This document shows, piece after piece, positions 15,407 through 24,658 of a DNA stretch of 64,000 bases. The first letter of the stretch is position 1, and every line of letters begins with the position of its first letter. Made by a program: the position numbers and the translations under genes. The notes beneath the pieces are model-generated. The model had not been told where the DNA came from and searched no databases. It saw only the letters and a list, made by a program, of their open reading frames with translations. This DNA is from Proteobacteria bacterium UBA6503 (lineage in GTDB: Bacteria > Pseudomonadota > Alphaproteobacteria > UBA1280 > UBA6503). The DNA lies in assembly GCA_002436405.1 (NCBI GenBank), contig DJLZ01000005.1, positions 372,001 through 436,000 of the forward strand. The letters run 5' to 3'.

Positions 15407-16078
15407 TCAATAGCTGAAATCTCGAAAAATTTGCAATTGAGCAAACTGTTTGATGTTTTCATCAAACCGCTCAGTCAGCAAATCATCGGGTTTATAGCGG
15501 CTTTCTTGGTAGTATTCATCCGCATGGCCAGCTTTATGAGCGTCTTCAGCATCAAGTTCTTTTGCGGCAAAGGCAAGGCCAATTGCAACGCTAGAAGCCA
15601 AGCGACCAGCAAAGTAAGCCACGGCACGTTGTTCGGTGCTCAAGCCCTTTAAATAGGCTTCTAGGGCTTCGTGTGTGGTCTTTGGTTGCTCGTTCAGTGT
15701 TGTGTGGTAGCTAATCTTAAATGGTACGCCGCCTAAAGCATCGCACAGCCATGTGCGCACAGGCTCCCAATGTTGTTTTTGGAAGGCCACAAGGTCAACA
15801 GGTTCATCAGCTTCGTAAAACACAAGGTCAGTATCAAAATGGTCAAGCATTTCGGTTTGTGTGGTTTCGGCTGGGGTATCAACCACAAATGATTGCAGCT
15901 TATAAAATGCGCCTTTGGTGCCGTGTTTTTCAACTTCTTCAGCGGCAGCTTTGGCTAGGTTTTCGCTTGTGCAAACCCAGTCTTTTTTATTGGGTGTTTT
16001 AAGGGCTTTACCATTTACCGTAACGGCAAAGGCATCGCCTTGGGCTTTAACTTCGGCTTTGAGTTTGGGTGTTGTCAT
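15407..16078 (-). CDS. ATP12 family F1-ATPase assembly chaperone
   Basis: The 223-residue protein matches the alphaproteobacterial and mitochondrial ATP12 family. It has an N-terminal beta domain ([18 protein letters not shown]), the segment [12 protein letters not shown] near the middle, and a helical C-terminal half with a [16 protein letters not shown] helix. ATP12 holds the F1 alpha subunit during assembly of ATP synthase. It starts one base into the stop of the AsmA gene (TAATG), so the two are coupled. Length is normal. Confidence 0.92.
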   Translation of the reverse strand: MTTPKLKAEVKAQGDAFAVTVNGKALKTPNKKDWVCTSENLAKAAAEEVEKHGTKGAFYKLQSFVVDTPAETTQTEMLDHFDTDLVFYEADEPVDLVAFQKQHWEPVRTWLCDALGGVPFKISYHTTLNEQPKTTHEALEAYLKGLSTEQRAVAYFAGRLASSVAIGLAFAAKELDAEDAHKAGHADEYYQESRYKPDDLLTERFDENIKQFAQLQIFRDFSY

Positions 16079-18090
16079 TACTGATTCCCTTCAAAGTATT
16101 TGCGCACTTCTTCAGGCGTGGCGTTTTCAAGGTCAAACGGTAGGGCTTCTTGCTCTTCTTCTTGTTCAAGAACTTCCTGTGCCTGGTTTTGTGCATTGTT
16201 GTTTTGTGCGTCAGCTTCGGTTGGGGCGTCAGGCTTTTTATTGTCTTTTGAGATTTTAGAGCCAATAAGCGCGCCGGCTGCTGCACCAATAGGGCCGCCA
16301 ACCATGGCACCGATGGCTGCACCTTTACCTACTGATGATGTCACAACAGGTACAATGTTAGGGCTGTCCATAGGGCCAATCACTTTAACAGGGATAAGAA
16401 TATCTGTAAGGCCAGCATCAGTTTGTGGGTTAACGGTTAGGTTAAGAGTTTTGCTCGCAAGATCAATTTTACCTGACGCTTTAATAGCTGCTTTATCGGT
16501 ATGTAGGTAAAAATCGTCATTACGAAGAGTACCGTTTTCAATGGTGAAGGTCAGCTTCATATCAGAGAACGGTGTATCGGTTTTGCTTGATTGCTTTTTA
16601 AAGATTTGGCGCATCGCTGTCACCATGTCTTTAAGGTCAATCTTGTTCAGAGTGCCTTCGGTGATGTTAAGCTCACCTTCGCCGTTTAGGTTGTCCATCA
16701 TTTCCTGAACAGAGTCACCTTTGGCAGTAAGCTCAGACGAGCCTGTCAGCGCACCTGAAATAATGTTCTCGCCGCTGCCAAAGAATGTACGCATTGGCAA
16801 ACGGTTCAGACGGATGTTCGTTTGCAGGTTAGGGGTATTGCTGTATTTAAACTGACCGTTCAGACGAGCTGTGCCTTGCTGCAGGCCAAGCAAAGCTTCT
16901 TCAATCATTAGTAGTTTGTTTTCGTTGTTCAGCATTATGCTTAGGGCATCAAACTCGTGCCCACGGGCTTTAAGCTGGTTTGCTTTCAACGAAATTTTAA
17001 AGTCGTTTGCTGCAAGGAATGACAAATCAAACGGTGTGTCTGACCAGTCAGAACTATCATTCGCTGCTGGCGCCGCCGTGCCTTTTGTGGCTTCAAGGAA
17101 GCTTGAAAGGTCAAACGATTCAGTCGTTAGTGCAACGTCATGCATTGGGCGGCCGTTTGAGCCTTTTTGCTTGGTGCTAATGCGGCCTTCGATTGTACCT
17201 TGTGGTAGGGCAAGGTTTGCATTTTCAACAGTCATTGTTGTGTCGTTAAACATGATGTCACCACGGAAGGTAATACCCTCAAGATCTTTGTAGCGCACAA
17301 GGGCTGCAGGCAGTAGCATGTTTAGCTTTTTAAATAGGTCGTCAAAGGTTACAAGGTTTGCGGTGACTAGGCCTTTGTACATAGGCTCAGAGAAAGCATC
17401 AAAAATGCTGCCTTCAAAGCCAGCAGTGTTTTCGTCTACGGTAAGGGTTGTCGTTGCTTCAATTTGGCGTAGTGTTTCTAGGTTAAACGTACCTGTAAGG
17501 GCAATGGGTGTTTCGTTAAGTGTGCCTTCAGCTGTAAGTGCTGCTTGGTCGAAGCTTGGGGCTAGAAGCTGTAGGTTCGGGATAGAAAGTTTTTGCGTGT
17601 ACTCGTTTGGCTGATCTTCGTAAGTAACCGTAAGCTGGTTTACGGTTAGGTTATCAATACCTGAAAGTGGGTATAGCGAGCGAGGCTGGCTTGAACGACG
17701 GCTGCGGCGCTCAGATAAGTAGTTTGCCTTGCCATCAGCTAGCTTAATAATGTTTACGTTAATGGCGTCAGCGTTAATGGTTTTAGCGTGGATACGCAGA
17801 GCAGCAATACTGTCCCATCCAAATTTGGCGGTGAATTGCTCAATCTCAGCAATGTTGGTTTCGCCAACGAATGGTTTTACGGTAAGGCCAGCAGCGTAAA
17901 TTTCAGGCGCTGGGAAGAGCTTAAAGTCAATATCGCCGTGCAGTTCAACCGCAGGGACGCTCATAGCGTCGGCAAGTTTTTCTTCAATAAGGGGTTTATG
18001 GTTATTCCAGTCAACGTAGTTGGGGGCTGCAAGCACGGCGCCAATACCGCCAATGAACAAGATAAGAATAAACAGAAACACGTAACGCAC
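16078..18090 (-). CDS. AsmA family envelope protein
   Basis: This 670-residue protein has an N-terminal signal-anchor (residues 1-22, VFLFILILFIGGIGAVL), then long beta-repeat segments (an AsmA N-terminal domain and an AsmA C-terminal domain around residues 440-580). A Gly/Ala-rich stretch follows (GAAIGAMVGGPIGAAAGALIG), then a Gln/Glu-rich tail. AsmA-like proteins are inner-membrane-anchored, span the periplasm and are linked to phospholipid or outer-membrane protein homeostasis. It forms an operon with atp12, which looks incidental. Confidence 0.9.
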   Translation of the reverse strand: MRYVFLFILILFIGGIGAVLAAPNYVDWNNHKPLIEEKLADAMSVPAVELHGDIDFKLFPAPEIYAAGLTVKPFVGETNIAEIEQFTAKFGWDSIAALRIHAKTINADAINVNIIKLADGKANYLSERRSRRSSQPRSLYPLSGIDNLTVNQLTVTYEDQPNEYTQKLSIPNLQLLAPSFDQAALTAEGTLNETPIALTGTFNLETLRQIEATTTLTVDENTAGFEGSIFDAFSEPMYKGLVTANLVTFDDLFKKLNMLLPAALVRYKDLEGITFRGDIMFNDTTMTVENANLALPQGTIEGRISTKQKGSNGRPMHDVALTTESFDLSSFLEATKGTAAPAANDSSDWSDTPFDLSFLAANDFKISLKANQLKARGHEFDALSIMLNNENKLLMIEEALLGLQQGTARLNGQFKYSNTPNLQTNIRLNRLPMRTFFGSGENIISGALTGSSELTAKGDSVQEMMDNLNGEGELNITEGTLNKIDLKDMVTAMRQIFKKQSSKTDTPFSDMKLTFTIENGTLRNDDFYLHTDKAAIKASGKIDLASKTLNLTVNPQTDAGLTDILIPVKVIGPMDSPNIVPVVTSSVGKGAAIGAMVGGPIGAAAGALIGSKISKDNKKPDAPTEADAQNNNAQNQAQEVLEQEEEQEALPFDLENATPEEVRKYFEGNQ

Positions 18091-18230
18091 GGGAAAACCC
18101 TCTTTTTGATATTATTTTGCCTATATTATTAACACATTTATGTGCGAATGGGCTATATTTACCAACAAATTGGGCATAAAATGACCAATTACGATGTCAT
18201 AACAAAAGCAAGCTAGACAGTATTCAAACA

Positions 18231-19652
18231 ATGCCAAATACCCATATGCCTACAATTAAACTATTCAATACCTGGACCCGCAAGGCTGAAGCCTTTAAAT
18301 CAATCACCGAAGGGGAAGTTGGTATTTACACCTGTGGGCCTACGGTTTACCACAATGCGCACATTGGTAATATGCGTGCATTTATCTTTGCTGATGTTCT
18401 TCGTCGTACATTTGATTACGCTGGCTACAAGGTAAACCACGTGATGAACATTACCGATGTGGGCCACCTGACTGACGATGGTGACCTTGGTGAAGACAAA
18501 ATGCTTGTTGCTATGCGCCGCGAAGGCCTTAACGCATGGGATATTGCGAAGAAGTATACCGAAGTCTTTTTTGAACATGCAGCAAAGCTTAACATCCGTA
18601 AGCCTGACCACGTGCCATGCGCCACTGACCATATTAAAGAACAAATCGATATGGTTCAAAAGCTAGAAGAGAAGGGCTTTACCTACAAAACATCTGACGG
18701 TGTTTACTTTGATACCTCAAAAATTGATGACTACGGCTACCTTGCTCGCCTTGACATTGATGGCCTGCAAGCTGGCGAACGTGTTGATATGGGTGAAAAG
18801 AAAAACCTAACCGACTTTGCCCTTTGGAAATTTTCACCAAAAGATGCGCAGCGCGATATGGAGTGGGACTCTCCGTGGGGCGTAGGTTTCCCCGGTTGGC
18901 ACATTGAGTGTTCAGCAATGTCGGCCCGTTACTTAGGCGAACATTTTGATATTCACACCGGTGGTATTGACCACATTCCGGTGCACCATACAAACGAGAT
19001 TGCCCAAAGCGAGTGCGCCCATGGCAAAAAGTTTGTGAACTACTGGATGCACGTGGCCTTTCTTAACCTTAAAGACGGCGCCAAGATGAGTAAATCATCT
19101 GGCAAGTTTTTAACTGTTGATGCCTTTGAAGATGAAGGCATTAGCCCACTTGCATACCGTTACCTATGCCTTACCACCCATTACCGTATGGGGATGGATT
19201 TTGACTGGGACTCATTAAAAGCTGCCGCTACAGGCCACCGCCGCCTGTGCGAGCGTGTGCAAAAACTAGCTGATGGACAGAGTCTTGATAGTGTTGAGCT
19301 TTCAAAGGCTGCTCTTGCGCATAAAGCCAAGATTGACGAGGCTCTGTTTGACGACCTCAACACAGCAAAGGCGCTTGGCCAAGTATTTACAATGCTTGAT
19401 GCTGATGATGTGTCAGGCCTTGAAAAAGCTAAACTTGCCAGCTTGGTTGATAGTATCTTCTGTATTGATATTCTATCTTACGCGCCACCTAAGGCTGATG
19501 TACCTGCTGAAGTTCAAGCCATGCTTGAAGCCCGTAACGCTGCCCGTAAAGACCGCGACTTTGCAAAGGCTGACCAACTGCGTGATGAAATTACAGCCCT
19601 TGGCTTTGTGATTGAAGATACCGCCCAAGGGAGTGTTGTTAAGCGTGGCTAA
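18231..19652 (+). CDS. cysS: Cysteinyl-tRNA synthetase
   Basis: The 473-residue class I synthetase shows Cys35 in YTCGPTVY (zinc ligand), the HIGH motif as HIGN at 44-47, further zinc ligands in HIECSAMS and HTNEIAQSE, and KMSKS near 285. The C-terminal anticodon-binding helices end with the conserved RDEITALGF. It charges tRNA-Cys. No Shine-Dalgarno decides between the ATG at 18231 and one 15 bases later. It overlaps the acetyltransferase gene by 8 bases. Confidence 0.97.
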   Translation: MPNTHMPTIKLFNTWTRKAEAFKSITEGEVGIYTCGPTVYHNAHIGNMRAFIFADVLRRTFDYAGYKVNHVMNITDVGHLTDDGDLGEDKMLVAMRREGLNAWDIAKKYTEVFFEHAAKLNIRKPDHVPCATDHIKEQIDMVQKLEEKGFTYKTSDGVYFDTSKIDDYGYLARLDIDGLQAGERVDMGEKKNLTDFALWKFSPKDAQRDMEWDSPWGVGFPGWHIECSAMSARYLGEHFDIHTGGIDHIPVHHTNEIAQSECAHGKKFVNYWMHVAFLNLKDGAKMSKSSGKFLTVDAFEDEGISPLAYRYLCLTTHYRMGMDFDWDSLKAAATGHRRLCERVQKLADGQSLDSVELSKAALAHKAKIDEALFDDLNTAKALGQVFTMLDADDVSGLEKAKLASLVDSIFCIDILSYAPPKADVPAEVQAMLEARNAARKDRDFAKADQLRDEITALGFVIEDTAQGSVVKRG

Positions 19653-20250
19653 GACACAAACACCAGAGCATAAGGTGCTGATTGATGTGCCTATGCCTAT
19701 CAAAACACCCCGTCTTGTTTTGCGCCCACCACAACAGGGTGATGGGGCAGCTTTGCACGAAGCGAAAATGGAAAGCCTGGAAGACCTTAAAAAATGGATG
19801 CCATGGGCACATAAGCCCCATAGCGTTGAAGCCGATGAAGCCACTTGCCGTGAGAAGCAGGCTGCATATATTCTGCGTGAAGACATTATGCTATTTGCCT
19901 TTGCCGGCGATAAACTTGTAGCAAGCACAGGTATTCATCGCTTTGATTGGGAGCTACGTAGTTTTGAGATCGGCTATTGGGTGCGCTCAAGCGAAACGGG
20001 CAAGGGCTATGCTACTGAAATTGCTACTGCTTTAGCGCATTATGCCTTTAAAGCATTGAACGCTAACCGCGTATTTATTATGCATGACGATGTAAATAAG
20101 GCGAGTGGGGCGGTAATTAAAAAAGTTGGCTTCAATTATGAAGGCTTAGCGCCGTGTTCAGCCCTAGGTGTAGACGGCCAACCTGTTAATATTAAACATT
20201 ACGCCTTTACAAACCCCAAAGACGTTCCAACACTATCTGTTAGTTGGTAA
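19645..20250 (+). CDS. GNAT acetyltransferase, RimJ/RimL type
   Basis: The fold is the RimJ/RimL branch of GNAT: TPRLVLRPPQQGD at the start, WELRSFEIGYWVRSSETGKGYATEI (strand 4 and the acetyl-CoA loop), and NRVFIMHDDVNKASGAVIKKVGF. I chose the GTG at 19645 because GGGAG precedes it; an earlier TTG would overlap cysS far more. Relatives acetylate ribosomal-protein N-termini, antibiotics or small amines, and the substrate here is unknown. Confidence 0.85.
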   Translation: MAKTQTPEHKVLIDVPMPIKTPRLVLRPPQQGDGAALHEAKMESLEDLKKWMPWAHKPHSVEADEATCREKQAAYILREDIMLFAFAGDKLVASTGIHRFDWELRSFEIGYWVRSSETGKGYATEIATALAHYAFKALNANRVFIMHDDVNKASGAVIKKVGFNYEGLAPCSALGVDGQPVNIKHYAFTNPKDVPTLSVSW

Positions 20251-20374
20251 AAATAAATAACATCGTATAATCATGCAATTTATACATGTATTTTAATTAC
20301 AACCTTTGTTAGAATGCCATCCGTAAATGCAATCTCTATTGTGAGACACCATAATAGAGTGAGGAAGTGATGAG

Positions 20375-21736
20375 ATGTCAAAACTACTATACTTGATTGA
20401 TGACCAGCCTGAACAGCTAGACCTACTAACAGTCTATGCAAAGAAGTCAGGTTTTGAAGTCAAAACATTTACTCGAGCAGCTGACTGCCTCGAGGATTTG
20501 GCTAAAGGTACAACCTTGCCAGATGGTATTATTACAGACCTTTACATGCCTGAAATGGATGGGATTACCTTCATCCAGTCTTGCCGCAAACAATTTGGCG
20601 ACTCTATTCCTATTCTAGTTCTTACTGTATCTGACAGCACAACCGAGGCTGTTAAAGCCATGCGTAAAGGCGCTTGGGACTTTATGACCAAGCCCCTTGG
20701 GTTTGAGCGTTTTCAGGTGACTGTTGAAAACATGCTTGAGCGCCAAAGCCTCAAGAAAGAAATTGCCCTTGCCCTGCGTGAGTCTGAGAACCGCGCCGAA
20801 TTTTCTGACATCATTGGCCAGTCAGAAAAAATGCAAGCTTTGTTCAAAACTATGCTGAAGGCTGCCCCAACTGATATGCCAGTTCTATTAAATGGTGAGT
20901 CTGGCGTGGGTAAAGAACTTGTAGCAAAAGCTATTCACCAAGCCTCTAACCGTTCAGAAGGCCCAATGGTTGTTGTAAACTGTGGTGCAATCCCTGAAAA
21001 TTTGATTGAAAGTATTCTATTCGGCCACGAAAAGGGCGCCTTTACAGGGGCTGACCGTAAGGCCGAAGGTAAGTTTAAAGCTGCTGATGGCGGCACGCTT
21101 TTCCTTGATGAACTGGGTGAACTACCTGCCAACGCTCAGGTTAAGCTGCTACGTGCGCTACAAGAAGGTGAAATTGAGCCTGTAGGCGCAACAGGTACTG
21201 TGCCTGTGAATGTGCGTATTATCTGCGCGACCAACAAAGACCTTAGTAAAATGGTCAAAGATGGTAGCTTCCGTGAAGACTTGTTCTACCGTGTAAACGT
21301 TTTGCCAATTCATGTGCCAGCCTTGCGCCAGCGTGAAGATGATATTCAGCTATTGGCTGAGTATTTTATCCGCCGTGCTGCTGTGCAAAACAACCAAGAC
21401 CCTAAAACCCTAAGTAAGGGTGCTATTTCATTCCTTACGGGTTACCCTTGGCCAGGCAACGTGCGCCAGCTTGAAAATGCTGTATACCGCGCCATTGTGC
21501 ATGCTGAAACTAAAACACTTGAAGCCACAGACTTTGCCTTCCTTTCACCTGATATGACCTTCCAGATTGAAGATGACCCTGACGAAGAAATCCTTCCGCT
21601 CGAAGTTATTGAACGTCGCTACATTGAGCATGTGCTTGATTTGTGTAAGGGCAACCTAACTCAGGCTGCTAAAAAGCTTGGCATTGGCCGTGCTACGTTA
21701 TATCGCAAATTGCCACAGGGTGGCTCTGACGACTAA
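20375..21736 (+). CDS. NtrC-family sigma-54-dependent response regulator
   Basis: The 453-residue protein has a receiver domain (1-120, phospho-acceptor Asp55 in ITDLYMP), an AAA+ domain with Walker A GESGVGKE near 176 and the sigma-54 contact loop GAFTGA, and a Fis-type C-terminal helix-turn-helix (LTQAAKKLGIGRATLYRKL). It should remodel sigma-54 RNA polymerase when phosphorylated. No sensor kinase is next to it, so its partner is elsewhere. A plausible TATAAT -10 box lies about 110 bases upstream. Confidence 0.95.
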   Translation: MSKLLYLIDDQPEQLDLLTVYAKKSGFEVKTFTRAADCLEDLAKGTTLPDGIITDLYMPEMDGITFIQSCRKQFGDSIPILVLTVSDSTTEAVKAMRKGAWDFMTKPLGFERFQVTVENMLERQSLKKEIALALRESENRAEFSDIIGQSEKMQALFKTMLKAAPTDMPVLLNGESGVGKELVAKAIHQASNRSEGPMVVVNCGAIPENLIESILFGHEKGAFTGADRKAEGKFKAADGGTLFLDELGELPANAQVKLLRALQEGEIEPVGATGTVPVNVRIICATNKDLSKMVKDGSFREDLFYRVNVLPIHVPALRQREDDIQLLAEYFIRRAAVQNNQDPKTLSKGAISFLTGYPWPGNVRQLENAVYRAIVHAETKTLEATDFAFLSPDMTFQIEDDPDEEILPLEVIERRYIEHVLDLCKGNLTQAAKKLGIGRATLYRKLPQGGSDD

Positions 21737-21755
21737 TTTGATGAGACTAAATAGA

Positions 21756-21778
21756 AAAACCGCCCGATGGGCGGTTTT
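21756..21778. terminator. Terminator of the NtrC-type regulator
   Basis: A 10-bp stem AAAACCGCCC/GGGCGGTTTT with a three-base loop and a CTT tail lies 20 bases after the regulator stop. Confidence 0.85.
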
Positions 21779-21945
21779 CTTAAATGGTGTACTATGAAAG
21801 AGGATTGATAAGCCCCGCCCTTAGGGCGGTTCTTACCCTTCGGGCGTTCCGCTTTTCGCGGTAACGTCCAAATTACTCGCAATGCCTCACGCATTGCTGC
21901 GTCATTTGTTAAACCTCCTCGTCGGTTCAAACCCTGCACCAACAG
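21779..21945. other. Palindrome-rich non-coding stretch between regulator and tRNA-Pro
   Basis: No convincing gene is present. The region holds CCGCCC/GGGCGG (21815-21829), a GC-rich imperfect hairpin around 21841-21866 and a perfect GCAATGC/GCATTGC hairpin (21879-21897). It then ends in GGTTCAAACCCTGCACCA, which resembles the 3' arm of a tRNA. It may be a remnant of a tRNA-targeted insertion or a small repeat element. A 69-residue minus-strand frame here has no support. Confidence 0.4.
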
Positions 21946-21991
21946 ATTTAATATAAGAAAGCCGCCCTATGGCAGCTTTTCTTATATTAAA
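21946..21991 (-). terminator. Terminator of tRNA-Pro(GGG)
   Basis: A long dyad with 15 identical outer bases (ATTTAATATAAGAAA and its complement) around a GC core lies at the tRNA 3' end. It ends transcription on the minus strand and would also work on the plus strand. Confidence 0.75.
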
Positions 21992-22068
21992 TGGTCGGAG
22001 CGAGAGGATTTGAACCTCCGACCCCCACACCCCCAGCGTGGTGCGCTACCAGGCTGCGCTACGCCCCG
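21992..22068 (-). tRNA. tRNA-Pro (anticodon GGG)
   Basis: A 77-base tRNA with encoded CCA; the acceptor stem CGGGGCG pairs with CGCTCCG (one G-U) and the anticodon loop reads CTGGGGG. It has no integrase beside it. Confidence 0.97.
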
Positions 22069-22368
22069 ACAATTTAATGAAAAGCATTATACGGTCGCCT
22101 AATCCAAATGCAATATCGAAATGTAATATCTAAACGCAATGGTTTAGGGTAGGACGGGTCTTAAAAAATCTCAATTTTCTTGCGGTTTCACGCTTGTAAT
22201 CACATTGATGATGCTTACCTTTATTAAGCTACTGTTAGATCTTACATTCCTTTTCCACTTGATCTCTGATCCTATGGGTTCTCCATATGGGTTTGTCTTG
22301 GCGTTATGCCGAGGGCGGTAGATTAAGGTGTCACATTGGGTGGCATCCCTTCTACAGGAGTATTCTCT

Positions 22369-22998
22369 ATGTCCAACCAAATCGCAAACTGCTTCACCTT
22401 GACTGTCAAGCATGGCCCGACCGCCGACGAATCTGACGTGCGTCAGTACGACGGCATCGAGGTCTTCGATTATCGCTTCGCCTCTGGTGGTGTGGCCAAG
22501 TTCGTCTATGTCGGCGGCAAGAGTCAGCTCACCAATGGTAGCCGTCGTCAGCTTCGTCTGGCTGATGGTCTCACCAATGCGCTCGAAACGGGTACCCGGT
22601 CGAAGGCGTCGGCGAGTGGCGATCGTGAAGACCGCGAGGTCTCGCTCATGCTCGAAGCACAGTTCATCGAAATGCGTGAAGGACGTAAGTTCTTCGGCGT
22701 CTCGGAAAACTGGCATCGTCGCGCTCCCGAAAACACGGATCCTGCCGCATGGCTGGATACCCTGCCGACGGAAGCGTATGTCATGGTCATCGGCCAGCAC
22801 AATCGTCTTCGTGTTGAAGGCGGTGCGGTTCTGGAAGAAGGCTACACCGAGAAATACGGTGAAGTTTTCGGCCAGGTTCAGCTGGTGCGTGTGCGCCTCG
22901 GTGAAGCGGCGAAACTCATCCTGGTCGGCGAAGATGGCAGCGAAGCTGTCTATAAGCTGACTTACGATGCGAAGTCGCTCAAGGCTGAAAGGTGCTAA
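22369..22998 (+). CDS. Orphan protein of unknown function (209 aa), atypical codon use
   Basis: No family is recognised. The ATG at 22369 has CAGGAG eight to thirteen bases before it and a strong terminator follows the stop. The protein is soluble, beta-rich and charged, with a Ser/Arg-rich patch near residue 75 (RSKASASGDRE) and no signal peptide. It uses GTC, TTC, AAG and ATC heavily, where neighbours prefer GTT, TTT, AAA and ATT. That suggests transfer or a different expression class. A 276-residue open frame on the opposite strand is a shadow. It may be the seventh member of the leader family described in the findings. Confidence 0.75.
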   Translation: MSNQIANCFTLTVKHGPTADESDVRQYDGIEVFDYRFASGGVAKFVYVGGKSQLTNGSRRQLRLADGLTNALETGTRSKASASGDREDREVSLMLEAQFIEMREGRKFFGVSENWHRRAPENTDPAAWLDTLPTEAYVMVIGQHNRLRVEGGAVLEEGYTEKYGEVFGQVQLVRVRLGEAAKLILVGEDGSEAVYKLTYDAKSLKAERC

Positions 22999-23032
22999 CA
23001 TGACGTCAGGCAGCTAACACATCGCGAAAACG

Positions 23033-23059
23033 GAAAGCCACCCCTCTGGGGTGGCTTTC
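23033..23059 (+). terminator. Terminator of the 209-aa orphan
   Basis: A perfect 12-bp stem GAAAGCCACCCC/GGGGTGGCTTTC with a three-base loop, followed by TTTATT. Confidence 0.92.
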
Positions 23060-23172
23060 TTTATTGCCTAATATTGCTCTATATGTTTTATTACCCAACC
23101 TTTTAAGGCATGACATTGGGCCATCTCATGGTTACAATGTTGGCGAATAATTAAACAAAAAGAACGGTCCCT

Positions 23173-24294
23173 ATGAGCAAAACATCACTCACTATCGGTA
23201 TTGTTGCAGAAACTGCAAAAAACGAAACACGCGTTGCCGTTGCCCCTCAAGACCTTAGCCGCTTTGCGGGTTTGGCAAAGGATGTTCAAATCCTTGTTGA
23301 AAAAGGTGCAGGTAAAGGCGCTCAGTTTACAGATAAAATGTACGCTGATGCAGGCGCAAAGCTTTCAACAACAAAGCAGGCATGGGCCGCTGATGTTGTT
23401 CTTAAAATTAACATGCCTGAAGCTAAAGAAGTGGCAAACCTTAAAAAGGGTGCTCTTGTTATTAGCCTAACTCAAGGCGCAAACGCCGATAAAGTATTTA
23501 AGGCTGTTGAAAAACAAGGCGCTGGCATTTTGTCGCTTGAGCGTATTCCACGTACTTCACGTGCCCAAGCTATGGACGTTCTTTCATCACAGGCTAACAT
23601 TGCTGGCTACCGTGCCGTGCTTGAGGCTACGCAGCACTACGGCCGCTTTATGCCACTGATGATGACTGCTGCAGGTAGTGCTAAACCTGCCCGTGTTGCC
23701 GTACTTGGTGCCGGTGTTGCAGGTCTTCAGGCTATTGCAACAGCTAAACGCCTAGGCGCTGTGGTTGAGGCTTATGACGTTCGCCCTGAAGTTGCTGAGC
23801 AAATTCAGTCACTAGGTGCAAAGTTCATGGACCTTGGCATCGAAGAAGAGGGCGCTGGCGAAGGCGGCTATGCAAAAGAACTTTCAGCCGAAGGTAAGAA
23901 AAAGCAACAGCAAGCCCTGCAAGATAAACTCGCTACTTTTGATATTGTTATCACAACAGCGCAAATCCCGGGTCGTCCCGCACCTGTACTGGTGACTGAG
24001 GCTACTGTTAAAAACATGCGCCCAGGCAGCGTTATTGTTGACCTTGCAGCCGCCACTGGCGGTAACTGCCCACTGACCGTTGCTGATAAAGTAACCGTTA
24101 AGCACGATGTTATTCTTGTGGGTCACACAAATTACCCAGGTTTCTTGCCTGCGGATGCAAGCGCATTCTTTGGTCGCAACCTATTTAACCTATTAAAAAT
24201 CATGGTAGTAGAGGATAAACTTAACCTAAACTACGAAGATGATATTCTAAATGCTGCCGTACTCGTTGCTGACGGTAAAGCACGTAAGAACTAG
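23173..24294 (+). CDS. pntAA: NAD(P) transhydrogenase subunit alpha 1
   Basis: The 373-residue protein is the soluble NAD-binding domain I of proton-translocating transhydrogenase: VGIVAET-like start ([15 protein letters not shown]), the Rossmann motif [20 protein letters not shown], and the [13 protein letters not shown] mobile loop ([13 protein letters not shown]). Together with the next two genes it makes the split, three-subunit enzyme common in alphaproteobacteria, which uses the proton gradient to make NADPH. Length is normal. It is the first gene of the operon. Confidence 0.96.
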   Translation: MSKTSLTIGIVAETAKNETRVAVAPQDLSRFAGLAKDVQILVEKGAGKGAQFTDKMYADAGAKLSTTKQAWAADVVLKINMPEAKEVANLKKGALVISLTQGANADKVFKAVEKQGAGILSLERIPRTSRAQAMDVLSSQANIAGYRAVLEATQHYGRFMPLMMTAAGSAKPARVAVLGAGVAGLQAIATAKRLGAVVEAYDVRPEVAEQIQSLGAKFMDLGIEEEGAGEGGYAKELSAEGKKKQQQALQDKLATFDIVITTAQIPGRPAPVLVTEATVKNMRPGSVIVDLAAATGGNCPLTVADKVTVKHDVILVGHTNYPGFLPADASAFFGRNLFNLLKIMVVEDKLNLNYEDDILNAAVLVADGKARKN

Positions 24295-24313
24295 CCAATT
24301 AGGAGAGCTTAAA

Positions 24314-24658
24314 ATGCTAGAACCTGTAACAATTTCAATTATCGTATTTGTGTTGGCCTGCTTTATTGGCTACCACGTTATTTGGGGCGTAACACCTGCG
24401 CTGCACACACCGCTTATGGCTGTAACAAACGCTATTTCAGGCATTGTTATTGTTGGTGCCATTTTGGTTACCGGCATGGCTGAAGTTCATCCTGGTATCC
24501 CACTACTGCATCAACCTGGCTTTTATGCCCATGTTGCTGGTTTTGTGGGTGTTGTGTTGGCATCAATTAACATCTTTGGTGGTTTTGTTGTAACCCGCCG
24601 CATGTTGGCGATGTTCCGCCGTAAAGATAATAAAAACACTAAACAGGGGGCCAAATAA
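24314..24658 (+). CDS. pntAB: NAD(P) transhydrogenase subunit alpha 2 (membrane)
   Basis: The 114-residue protein has three membrane helices, with the conserved [22 protein letters not shown] segment shortened across the first and second helices, and a positively charged end. It is the small membrane part of domain II. The ATG at 24314 follows AGGAG; a longer frame from 24251 runs into pntAA and is rejected. It overlaps pntB by one base. Confidence 0.95.
   Translation: MLEPVTISIIVFVLACFIGYHVIWGVTPALHTPLMAVTNAISGIVIVGAILVTGMAEVHPGIPLLHQPGFYAHVAGFVGVVLASINIFGGFVVTRRMLAMFRRKDNKNTKQGAK

Noticed and set aside
15209..15652. Plus-strand frame across tRNA-Pro and atp12
   Set aside because: It translates the tRNA and the opposite strand of a clear ATP12 gene.
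21733..21942. 69-residue minus-strand frame
   Set aside because: It runs through hairpins and a terminator, has no Shine-Dalgarno and no protein-like pattern.
22171..23001. 276-residue minus-strand open frame opposite the 209-aa orphan
   Set aside because: No ribosome site or terminator on that strand; the plus-strand gene has both. The frame is open because of third-position composition.
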